From the NCBI GenBank assembly GCA_035513275.1, contig DATKCJ010000152.1, positions 1-29,221 of the forward strand: a stretch of DNA of 29,221 nt, in the 5' to 3' direction. The stretch comes from DATKCJ01 sp035513275. GTDB lineage: Bacteria; Verrucomicrobiota; Verrucomicrobiia; Opitutales; Opitutaceae. This document shows positions 22,911 through 29,221 of the stretch, piece after piece. The translations under genes and the position numbers were made by a program. Under the pieces are notes generated by a model that saw only the letters and a list, made by a program, of their open reading frames with translations, had not been told where the DNA came from and searched no databases. How positions within the stretch are numbered: the stretch's first letter is position 1; the number at the start of each line of letters is the position of its first letter.

Positions 22911-22931
22911 GCCGGCGAAAGGCGGCTTTTT
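22911..22931 (+). terminator. Possible tRNA-Glu terminator
   Basis: GCCGGCGAAAGGCGGC, an imperfect stem (one G-G mismatch) with a GAAA loop, is followed by TTTTT. It lies 11 bases after the tRNA. The fold is modest but location and T-tract fit. Confidence 0.55.
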
Positions 22932-23023
22932 CGTTGGCGGTGCGAAGCACTTCGAACCCCGGAGGGGTTTGACGGAGCGAGCCTTGCGAGCGGAGAGGGG
23001 CGCAATGCCCTGCCGCTTTGGCC

Positions 23024-25579
23024 ATGAACTGCGCCATTGGGCCTTTGGGCAATCCGCATGCTTTCGCGTTACCTGCGACAGCGTTGACACCTTCCTTCCC
23101 TCAGCGTCTCGTGCAACGGCTCAGTCCCCTCCGAGCGAAAGGCATAAGAATCGACCACCCCGCGTTACTTTCCGATTTGCGGGCCGACCTGCGTTACGCG
23201 TTTCGGCGGCTCGCCAAGGCACGCGGGTTCACGGTCTTGGTCGTGCTGACCCTCGCCATTGGCATCGGCGCGACCACCGCCATCTTCAGCATTGTCAACC
23301 GCGTCGTCCTGCAGCCGCTGCCCTATGCCGACTCGGGCCAACTGGTCGAGATCGTGCGGACGCGTGTCGCCGACCAGCGTCACTTCTCGCCCACTTTGGA
23401 AGTCGTGGAGGCCCTTCAGGAGCACGCCACCGCGCTGGAGAAGGTGGCGGCTTCCACCGGCATGCACGGCAACCTCACCGGGATCGACTTTCCGTATCGC
23501 GTGTTCGGCAACGCGGTGACGGTGAATTATTTCGCGACCCTGGGCGTGAAGCCGCTCCTTGGCCGCGTCTTCACGGAGGAGGAGGGTCTCGTCGGCAAAT
23601 CCAACGTGCTCATTCTCAATCATGACTTTTGGCAGGAGCAGTTCGCCGGCAGCCCGACGGTTCTCGGACAGGTCGTGCGTCTCAACGACGAACCCTATAC
23701 AATCCTCGGCGTGATGCCACCGGGGTTTCGCACCGAAGCGGGTGGCCCGAAGGCGTTTTCGCCGCTGGTCGCCAGCACCGTCGTGCCTGACCCGCGCTGG
23801 TTGCGCTCGGTGGTCGCCCGTCTCCGGCCTGGCGCCACTGTCGAGCAGGCCCAGTCCGAAATCGAGGTGTTGACCAAGGGCTTCATCGCCTCCGATCCCC
23901 AACTGCGGCGCGGCGTGGAACCGCGCGTGATTCCCCTGTTGGATTATCAGGTCGGCGCCGTGCGGCCCACGTTGTTCCTTCTCCTCGGGGCCGTCGGCAT
24001 GCTGCTTTTGATCGCCTGCGTCAATGTCGCCAACCTCCTTCAGGCCCGGGCCAGCGCCCGGCAGCGTGAGTTTGCCCTGCTCGCGGCGCTGGGCGCCGAC
24101 CGCCGCCGCATCATGCGTCAACTGCTCACCGAAAGTCTCGTGCTCGCGGTGATTGGCGGCGGGCTGGGCCTGCTGCTCGCTTACGGTTCCATAGACGCCT
24201 TGCTCGCGATAGCGCCGCCGGATCTGCCCCGCCGGGACGAGATTGGCGTCGATCATCTCGCGATGCTCTTCACCGGCCTCGTGACGGTGATCACCGGGAT
24301 CGGTTTTGGCCTCGTGCCCGCCTGGCAAGCCGGCGCCATCGACCTCACCACTGCGTTAAAAGAAGGCGGCGGCGCGGCGGGTGCCAGTCGCCGGGTCGGC
24401 AGGCTGCGTCACGCCCTGGTCGTCACCGAGGTCGCCCTCGCGTTCACGCTCCTCATCGGCGCCGGTCTGCTCACGCGCACATACGCCCAATTGCAGAACA
24501 CCGAACTGGGTTACGACGGCGACGTGATTTACGCCGAGCGGGTCATGTTGCTGCCGGCCAAATACCCGAGCAATCGCGCGCGGGTGGAGTTTGCCGAGCG
24601 CGCTATGGACCACCTGGCGCTCCGTCCCGAGTTGGAGGCCGCCGCCTTCGCGATGGGTGCGCCCTACTACGGGGCCTGGTCGTTCAGGCTGGATATCGAA
24701 ACGAGGAGCGAATTCGACGCCCAGTTGCTCCCGATGGTGAACATGGTCTCTGCCACGACCGATTACTTTAACGTCTTCGAACATCGGCTGCAGCGCGGGC
24801 GTTTGTTCACCGCGACCGATCGCGAGGACACCCCTCTCGTCGCCGTCATCAGCGAACGCGTCGCCCGCCGGTTTTTTCCCGACGAGGACCCGATCGGCCA
24901 GCGTATCGCGCTTGCCAACGACGCGACCCGCGTGTGGCGGGAGGTCGTCGGTATCGTCAGCGACATCCGCCTGCGTGGAGCCACCGCGGAGCCTGCCGAC
25001 GCCGTGTATGTTCCAATGAACCAGCACCCGACATGGACACATCTCACCACCGTGGTCCGCGTCCGCCCGGGTTCGCCCAATCCCGGCGAGGCCGTCGCGG
25101 CCGCGATCCACAAAGTGGATCCCGACATTCCGTCCCTCGCCTCTATGCAACCCCTCGCACGGTGGGAGGCCGACACGGTGGCGACGCAGCGCTTCACCCG
25201 TTTTCTGTTTGGCGTGCTTTCCGGGGTTGCGCTTCTGCTCGCGGCGCTCGGCATTTTCGGCGTGTTGTCACAAGCGGTCGGCCAGCGCGCCCGGGAGATC
25301 GGGGTGCGCATGGCGCTCGGGGCGCAGCGCGGTGACATTCTAAAGCTCGTGGTGGGGCAAACCCTGCGACTGGTCAGCCTCGGCATGATCCTCGGCATCG
25401 CAGGCGCCCTCGCCGGAGCCCGGCTCCTCAGTGGCCTGCTGCACGGGGTGAGCCCGCAGGATCCGCTTACTTTCATCATAATCTCCGCGATACTGATGCT
25501 GATCGCCCTGCTGGCCGCCTACCTCCCTGCGCGCCGTGCCTTGAGCGTAAACCCCTTGGAGTCCCTCAGGGCAGAGTAG
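23024..25579 (+). CDS. Large FtsX-type duplicated permease (ADOP-like, MacB_PCD/FtsX twice)
   Basis: An 851-residue membrane protein made of two tandem FtsX units. Near residues 70-100 come RGFTVLVVLTLAIGIGATTA and IFSIVNRVVLQPLPYADSGQ, characteristic of the acidobacterial duplicated orphan permease group. Residues about 105-320 are the first extracytoplasmic domain (FAGSPTVLGQVVRLND, YTILGVMPPGF). Then come three helices (LLLIACVNVANLLQARASARQ, REFALLAALGADRRRIMRQL), a second fourth helix unit and domain (PSNRARVEFAERAM, VVGIVSDIRLRGA), and a terminal helix set (REIGVRMALGAQRGDILKLV, LPARRALSVNPLESLRAE). No ATPase gene adjoins it. ATG 23024 is chosen; the first 45 residues look unconserved and the true start may be nearer 23170. 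The tRNA-Glu ends 123 bases upstream. Confidence 0.9.
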   Translation: MNCAIGPLGNPHAFALPATALTPSFPQRLVQRLSPLRAKGIRIDHPALLSDLRADLRYAFRRLAKARGFTVLVVLTLAIGIGATTAIFSIVNRVVLQPLPYADSGQLVEIVRTRVADQRHFSPTLEVVEALQEHATALEKVAASTGMHGNLTGIDFPYRVFGNAVTVNYFATLGVKPLLGRVFTEEEGLVGKSNVLILNHDFWQEQFAGSPTVLGQVVRLNDEPYTILGVMPPGFRTEAGGPKAFSPLVASTVVPDPRWLRSVVARLRPGATVEQAQSEIEVLTKGFIASDPQLRRGVEPRVIPLLDYQVGAVRPTLFLLLGAVGMLLLIACVNVANLLQARASARQREFALLAALGADRRRIMRQLLTESLVLAVIGGGLGLLLAYGSIDALLAIAPPDLPRRDEIGVDHLAMLFTGLVTVITGIGFGLVPAWQAGAIDLTTALKEGGGAAGASRRVGRLRHALVVTEVALAFTLLIGAGLLTRTYAQLQNTELGYDGDVIYAERVMLLPAKYPSNRARVEFAERAMDHLALRPELEAAAFAMGAPYYGAWSFRLDIETRSEFDAQLLPMVNMVSATTDYFNVFEHRLQRGRLFTATDREDTPLVAVISERVARRFFPDEDPIGQRIALANDATRVWREVVGIVSDIRLRGATAEPADAVYVPMNQHPTWTHLTTVVRVRPGSPNPGEAVAAAIHKVDPDIPSLASMQPLARWEADTVATQRFTRFLFGVLSGVALLLAALGIFGVLSQAVGQRAREIGVRMALGAQRGDILKLVVGQTLRLVSLGMILGIAGALAGARLLSGLLHGVSPQDPLTFIIISAILMLIALLAAYLPARRALSVNPLESLRAE

Positions 25580-25968
25580 GCGCCCGGTCCTCTTTGGCCG
25601 GTCGCTCACCCTGGCAGAAGACCAGTTCACTCAAAGGGAGCACTTGACGCAGGGACCGCCAGCCGTTGGCTTCGTCTTTTTACTACCGCAGGGCGAGGCC
25701 ACTCCAATCCCTAGGCCATCACACACCGCGATAGACGCCACAACCCCTCCTCCCTACCCCTGCAGCGCGATTTCTGGCAGCCCATTGCGCAACGGTTTCG
25801 TCATTGGCAGCGCAATGCGCGATCTCACGGTTGCAAGACAGAGAAAATGCTCGAATTAAGGCGATCCAATGCGCCAACTAAGCGGTTTCGCCTCTGCAAC
25901 TCATCAAGCCGATTCACACTTTGGGTGGCAGGCCCGCAGGCCGGACACCTTACCCTTTCACAACCTAA
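25580..25968. other. Intergenic region without recognisable features
   Basis: About 390 bp between the permease and the GreA-like gene. It contains no convincing open frame, and only a GGCAGGCCCGCAGGCC near-repeat just before the next start. The base composition is lower in GC than its neighbours. It presumably contains the promoter of the gene at 25969, but I cannot identify it. Confidence 0.5.
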
Positions 25969-26448
25969 ATGGATAAATCGAAGATCGTCTCCCAAGTCCT
26001 CCAACACCTTGCCTCGGAGCTGAATGGGATCACAGAAGCGGCAAAGGATTCTTTCGACGGGGCGACCGACGAACAATCCAAGGCCGAAGGCCAGTTCGAC
26101 ACGCGTGCCCTCGAGTCCTCCTACCTCGCCGAGGGCCAGGCGCGACTCGCCGCGGAGCTAAAGGAGGCGATCGCCGTTTACCAGACGCTGGACCTGCGGC
26201 CCTTTGAATCGCACGAGCCGATCGCAATGACGGCGGTCGTCGCACTCGAACAGCTCGGCAAGGACCACCTCTACTTCGTAGGGCCCCGTGACGGCGGCCA
26301 TGTCGTAGACGTCGAGGGACGCGACGTGATGGTCATCACGCCGCAATCGCCCATCGGGCAGATCCTGCTCGGCAAGACCGTCGGCTCGGTCGTCCGCTTC
26401 GGCACCAACGGCACCACTCGCGAAGGCCGGATCAAACAGGTCTCCTAA
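25969..26448 (+). CDS. GreA/GreB C-terminal-domain transcription factor-like protein
   Basis: A 159-residue protein beginning MDKSKIVSQVLQHLASELNG. Its N-terminal part (about 1-75) is helical and carries DEQSKAEGQFDTRALESSYL and AEGQARLAAELKEAI. The C-terminal FKBP-like domain ends VITPQSPIGQILLGKTVGSVV, the GreA/GreB C-domain signature (VxxxSPLGxALLGKxxGD), which binds the rim of the RNA polymerase secondary channel. The N-terminal coiled coil with acidic tip typical of true GreA is not clearly present; DEQSKAEGQFD is acidic but not obviously a coiled-coil tip. It therefore resembles the short Gre-family paralogues found in many bacteria. It is monocistronic here. Confidence 0.82.
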   Translation: MDKSKIVSQVLQHLASELNGITEAAKDSFDGATDEQSKAEGQFDTRALESSYLAEGQARLAAELKEAIAVYQTLDLRPFESHEPIAMTAVVALEQLGKDHLYFVGPRDGGHVVDVEGRDVMVITPQSPIGQILLGKTVGSVVRFGTNGTTREGRIKQVS

Positions 26449-26606
26449 CCACACGCGGCGATCGTCTTCTGCCGCTAGCGCCCGTTCGCGAGAACGACGC
26501 GCAGCACGGATCGTTCATCCACACTTTCCGGCGGTTCGACGGCACGCGGGTCACGATCATCCATGACTGCACGTCCAGCGGGTCGCACACCGCGCCCAAC
26601 GGCCGA

Positions 26607-27041
26607 TCATTTCTTCCCCTGCTTGAATATCGCCTTCACCACTTCGCGCACCATCACCTCGGGTGCCTTGTTCGTGATGCCGGGTCGGTAGTAGCGACCG
26701 CGCGCGATGATCCGCGATGGACGCGCCTCGCGCACTGTGATCTCGATGTCGATCAGGTAGTCCCTGAAATCCCAGTTCCAATCGTCGGAGTAAGTCACGA
26801 TGAGTTCGCTTCCACGCGGCATCATCGTCGCCGGACCGGAATCGGCCTCGTAGCCCAGCTCTTTCAGATCGGCGGCGATCATCTCGTGGATCCTGTAGTC
26901 ATCCGCGAGGTTCTTCTCGACCCAGACGCGCGTGAAAGCCGACAAGTCGGTCCCTGGCGTGCGATAAGTCGAAGTCGAGGAACAGCCCGACAGCAGGCAG
27001 GTGATTCCAAGAAGCGCGGCGAGAAACCTCATCGGCCTCAT
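26607..27041 (-). CDS. Small outer-envelope lipoprotein
   Basis: A 144-residue protein. MRPMRFLAALLGITCLLSGC ends in the lipobox LLSG-C, so it is a lipoprotein (ATG 27041; ATG 27032 gives MRFLAAL as an alternative). The mature part has an early FTRVWVEKNLADDYRIHEMI, then AADLKELGYEAD, two aromatic stretches (YSDDWNWDFRDYLIDIEI) and RGRYYRPGITNKAPEVMVREVVKAIF. This spacing recalls DUF4136-like lipoproteins, but I cannot assign the family with certainty. It is monocistronic, convergent to the Gre-like gene. Its function is unknown. Confidence 0.82.
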   Translation of the reverse strand: MRPMRFLAALLGITCLLSGCSSTSTYRTPGTDLSAFTRVWVEKNLADDYRIHEMIAADLKELGYEADSGPATMMPRGSELIVTYSDDWNWDFRDYLIDIEITVREARPSRIIARGRYYRPGITNKAPEVMVREVVKAIFKQGKK

Positions 27042-27139
27042 CACGCAGCCGCGCGCGGAAAACTCAACCGTTTCCCGGAGCTGGGTCAGTTTCGAACAGA
27101 AAGCATCGGTTAGAATTGTGGGTCGGGCTTTCCTGCCTT

Positions 27140-27212
27140 CCGTCGTGTCCGCCATAGCTCTTGGAGCGACGGAGGACGCCTTGCCGTGCCCGCCGTAGCC
27201 TCGGCGAAGGCT
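27140..27212. repeat. Two-hairpin intergenic repeat
   Basis: CCGTCG...CGACGG (27140-27145, 27167-27172) encloses an AGCTC-TTG-GAGC stem, and AGCCT-CGGCGA-AGGCT (27197-27212) follows. The motif CCGCC(A/G)TAGC…GCGA occurs in both halves (27150s and 27190s), so it is a direct doublet. It fills the gap between the lipoprotein and the gene at 27316. Confidence 0.55.
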
Positions 27213-27315
27213 GGGACGAAGGAGGAGCGCTCGATGCCCTGGCCCTCGTCCTCAGGCCATTCGGGCATATTGCCCCGACCCGTCACCCGGGTGCCGCGTC
27301 TCGCGCGCCACGAGG

Positions 27316-27801
27316 TCACACTGCGAACAACTCGAAGGTCTCGCCGATCGCCGCGCGCGGATGTGCAGCCCGCGGCTTGTCGAGAAACGCAACACGCGAT
27401 TCCTGCGGCCAGGCTGCGACGATTGCCGCGGCGGCCACATCGTCCTCCGCGGGCACGAACTGCAACACGAGCCGCTCGCTCGGAGCCTTGCCCTCGAGGA
27501 GCGCGGCAAACGGCACGAAGCCCCAATCGCGCTCCATGAATCCTTCGCGCGCGAGTCGGCGCACGTAGGACCACAAGTCGCGCGTCATGCCCCGCTGCAG
27601 CTCCCGCACGGTGCGGTTGCGCTCGTCGACCGAGACGAGTCTCACGGCGGCGCATTGCGTCGGGCGCCGCAGCCCGGTGCTGCGCAGCCGCGAATCCACG
27701 ACAACCTCAAACGGCACGTGCGACCCGAAAGTCGCCTGCGAGGCAGGCCTGCCAGCGAGCGGCCGGCGGACTGCGGGACGAGGCAGAGTAAGGAAGTGCA
27801 T
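27316..27801 (-). CDS. Hypothetical protein
   Basis: A 161-residue soluble-looking protein of unknown family, starting at ATG 27801. The first 25 residues are arginine/proline rich. The part from residue about 25 reads like a folded domain: HVPFEVVVDSRLRSTGLRRP, then ELQRGMTRDLWSYVRRLARE, GFMERDWGFVPFAALLEGK and LVLQFVPAEDDVAAAAIVAAW. I see no cofactor or catalytic motif, no signal peptide and no membrane segment. Frame support is the long uninterrupted run and balanced residue use; the alternative minus frame (27110-27655) is arginine-rich and looks like a shadow. Confidence 0.6.
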   Translation of the reverse strand: MHFLTLPRPAVRRPLAGRPASQATFGSHVPFEVVVDSRLRSTGLRRPTQCAAVRLVSVDERNRTVRELQRGMTRDLWSYVRRLAREGFMERDWGFVPFAALLEGKAPSERLVLQFVPAEDDVAAAAIVAAWPQESRVAFLDKPRAAHPRAAIGETFELFAV

Positions 27802-27912
27802 GCCGCGACTCTAGCAACAGGCCCTGGACAAACTGCGTCCGAGGCCCTCGCCATTCGCGGAATAGTTTCCGAAACAAACACGAACACTTGGATGCCTCGG
27901 CTGGGTGAATCG

Positions 27913-27976
27913 AGGTAGCCCGCGATCTCCGAGCGCGGGTTCGGTTCTGACCCGTCCTCGGAGAGGCCGGGCTACC
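27913..27976. repeat. GTAG-footed REP pair
   Basis: GGTAGCCCGCGATCTCCGAG (from 27913) and CCTCGGAGAGGCCGGGCTACC (to 27976) are inverted near-copies. The left arm folds as CCCGCG...CGCGGG. It sits between the hypothetical gene at 27316-27801 and the YcaQ-like gene, both on the minus strand. Confidence 0.75.
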
Positions 27977-28018
27977 GGCGCTGCCGCGCCAATGGAATGC
28001 TCTGAACAAGCTCTCTCA

Positions 28019-29158
28019 TCACCTCAGCCCCAGAAACGCCGCCAAACCTTTCACCGCCGGCGCCACTCGCACGCCTCGCGGCGCGCGGCGCGACATCACG
28101 CGCAGCCGGCCGGCCTTCCGATCCGCCTTCGGATCGACGTGGCCCACGATCGCTTCTCCCGCGAGGATCGGCAGCGCGTAGTAGCCGCGCACGCGTTTCG
28201 CCTCGGGCGTGTAGACTTCCCATGTGTAGTCGAAATTCCAGAGTCCCGACGTGATTCGCCTGTCGTAGATGAGCGGGTCGAGCGGAGCGAGCAGCCGCGG
28301 ATCGCCATTCGCCTCGGCAAGTCCGCCAGCGGCGGCCTGCTCGAGCAACGGCAGATCGGAGCGCAGGCAGAACATCGCCGGGCAGCCGTCGACTTTCACT
28401 TCCGCGATGTGTGCTCTCACGAGTGCCGCGTCTCGCTTGCGCAGCGTCACGAGCCGGCGCTGGCGGAGCACCGAGAGCATCGCCCACTGATCGTGTTCTT
28501 CCTGTGTCGGCACGGGCGCGCACAGAAACTCCGGCGGCAACACGCGCTCAGGCAAATCGTAGACCCGGCGAAACGAATCGCGCCGGCAGATGACGAGCCG
28601 GCCGTGCACGAAGAGTTTCTCAAAAACCTTCCTTACGAGCGTGCTGCCCGATCCCCAATCGGAGCGCCGCCTCGGTCCGGGCTCGAAATCCTTCGGGCCC
28701 GTCGGGCCGCGACTCGCGATCTCGCCGAGCAGCGTCTCCGCCAATCGCTCCTCCAGTGCGGTCATACGGCCGTGGTAGTAGTTGCGCGGACGCTTGGCGC
28801 GCTCGCGCATCTTCACCATCAGGAACGGCCAGTCGGTCGCGTTGAATGCCGCGAGCACGCCCTGCACGGGATGGTGGCACTCGATCGCCACGCGCGGCCC
28901 CTCGTAGAGATGGCGCATCAAGTCGCCCTCGCGGTAGCCCGCCACGCGGCTTCGCAGGATCAAGTCGTGCATGCGCCCGCAGATGTTAAGCGGATCGATC
29001 TGCACGTAGCCGTGGTAGTCCATCGCCGCGGCGAGGCTCGCGTGCGGCGCGGCGAGCCGCACTGCGTGGATCATGAAACGGCGCGCTGCTTCTGCGGAAA
29101 TCCTGACAACCGGGGCGGACACGCGGCGAGGCAACCAGCGCGGCATTCGTGCCGCCAT
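28019..29158 (-). CDS. YcaQ/AlkX-like winged-helix DNA glycosylase
   Basis: A 379-residue protein of the HTH_42 (DUF1006) family, DNA glycosylases that excise alkylated and crosslink-derived bases. It has the catalytic QxD motif YVQIDPLNI (Q53, D55); E. coli YcaQ (AlkX) uses QxD while AlkZ uses QxQ, so this is the YcaQ type. Other family segments are HDLILRSRVAGYREGDL, AFNATDWPFLMVKMRERAK, FVHGRLVICRRDSFRRVYDL, LAPLDPLIYDRRITSGLWNF and EAKRVRGYYALPILAG. ATG 29158 (MAARMPRWLPRR) is chosen; ATG 29146 and a TTG at 29167 are alternatives. It stands alone. Confidence 0.9.
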   Translation of the reverse strand: MAARMPRWLPRRVSAPVVRISAEAARRFMIHAVRLAAPHASLAAAMDYHGYVQIDPLNICGRMHDLILRSRVAGYREGDLMRHLYEGPRVAIECHHPVQGVLAAFNATDWPFLMVKMRERAKRPRNYYHGRMTALEERLAETLLGEIASRGPTGPKDFEPGPRRRSDWGSGSTLVRKVFEKLFVHGRLVICRRDSFRRVYDLPERVLPPEFLCAPVPTQEEHDQWAMLSVLRQRRLVTLRKRDAALVRAHIAEVKVDGCPAMFCLRSDLPLLEQAAAGGLAEANGDPRLLAPLDPLIYDRRITSGLWNFDYTWEVYTPEAKRVRGYYALPILAGEAIVGHVDPKADRKAGRLRVMSRRAPRGVRVAPAVKGLAAFLGLR

Positions 29159-29191
29159 CCAAAACAACGGCTGCGTGCCGGCTCAATGTGG

Positions 29192-29210
29192 GTCGGGCTT
29201 TACGCCCGAC
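29192..29210. repeat. Hairpin at right edge
   Basis: GTCGGGC-TTTAC-GCCCGAC is a perfect 7-bp stem 34 bases upstream of the YcaQ-like start. The preceding TGTGGGTCGGGCTTT also occurs near 27117-27131, so it is a piece of another repeat family whose full extent lies outside the window. Confidence 0.6.
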
Positions 29211-29221
29211 GGTCAGGCATT

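Noticed and set aside
22909..23625. Plus-strand open frame after tRNA-Glu
   Set aside because: It runs out of frame across the permease gene, and its latter half is arginine/histidine-rich shadow.
23165..24328. A 387-residue minus-strand open frame
   Set aside because: Antisense to the permease gene with no recognisable domain.
27110..27655. Minus-strand open frame overlapping 27316-27801
   Set aside because: It is arginine/glycine-rich and lacks a folded-domain look, whereas the alternative frame has balanced composition.

Overview
This is a high-GC bacterial chromosome segment. No single marker fixes the phylum. The combination of a Kelch/MBG-repeat secreted protein, GTAG-footed palindromes around a RAYT transposase, a very large FtsX-type permease and ATTAGCG-type intergenic arrays suggests a verrucomicrobial (Opitutales-like) genome. 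That placement is inference.

Layout. 1-3094 (minus) is the 5' part of a giant secreted protein with Kelch-like repeats followed by MBG/Ig-like repeats, the last of them 228-bp tandem copies running off the left edge. 3776-5107 is a MATE exporter flanked by short period-10 repeat arrays. 5490-14509 is one tightly packed plus-strand operon: YceI lipid-binding protein, trans-prenyl diphosphate synthase, FtsX-like permease, LolD/MacB-like ATPase, CcoN-like haem-copper-oxidase-family membrane protein, small 4-TM protein, a fusion of an MFS-like 12-TM domain with two cytochrome c domains, then an OmpR-type regulator and its kinase, closed by a strong hairpin. Nearly every junction is an ATGA-type overlap. 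14576-15170 is a RAYT (REP-associated tyrosine transposase) gene between inverted copies of one palindrome. 15187-16209 (minus) is a metallo-beta-lactamase-fold hydrolase; 16448-17970 holds a TPR protein and an M50 protease. 18028-21454 (minus) is rpmH-rnpA-yidD-yidC-yebC, with purC upstream (21786-22697). tRNA-Glu(TTC) lies at 22824-22900, followed by a large FtsX-type permease (23024-25579), a GreA/GreB-C-domain protein, a lipoprotein, a hypothetical protein and a YcaQ-like DNA glycosylase.

The most interesting part is the 9-kb operon. It pairs a lipid/quinone-binding-family protein and a prenyl-chain synthase with an atypical cbb3-like core whose CuB ligands are not recognisable and whose cytochrome c domains are carried on a transporter-like membrane domain. 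I read it as a possible unconventional quinone-linked redox module with its own two-component control. A second theme is repeats: at least six GTAG-footed palindrome loci of unrelated hairpin sequence lie in gaps around the one RAYT, plus a separate period-10 ATTAGCG family and a 21-bp palindrome inside a cytochrome gene.
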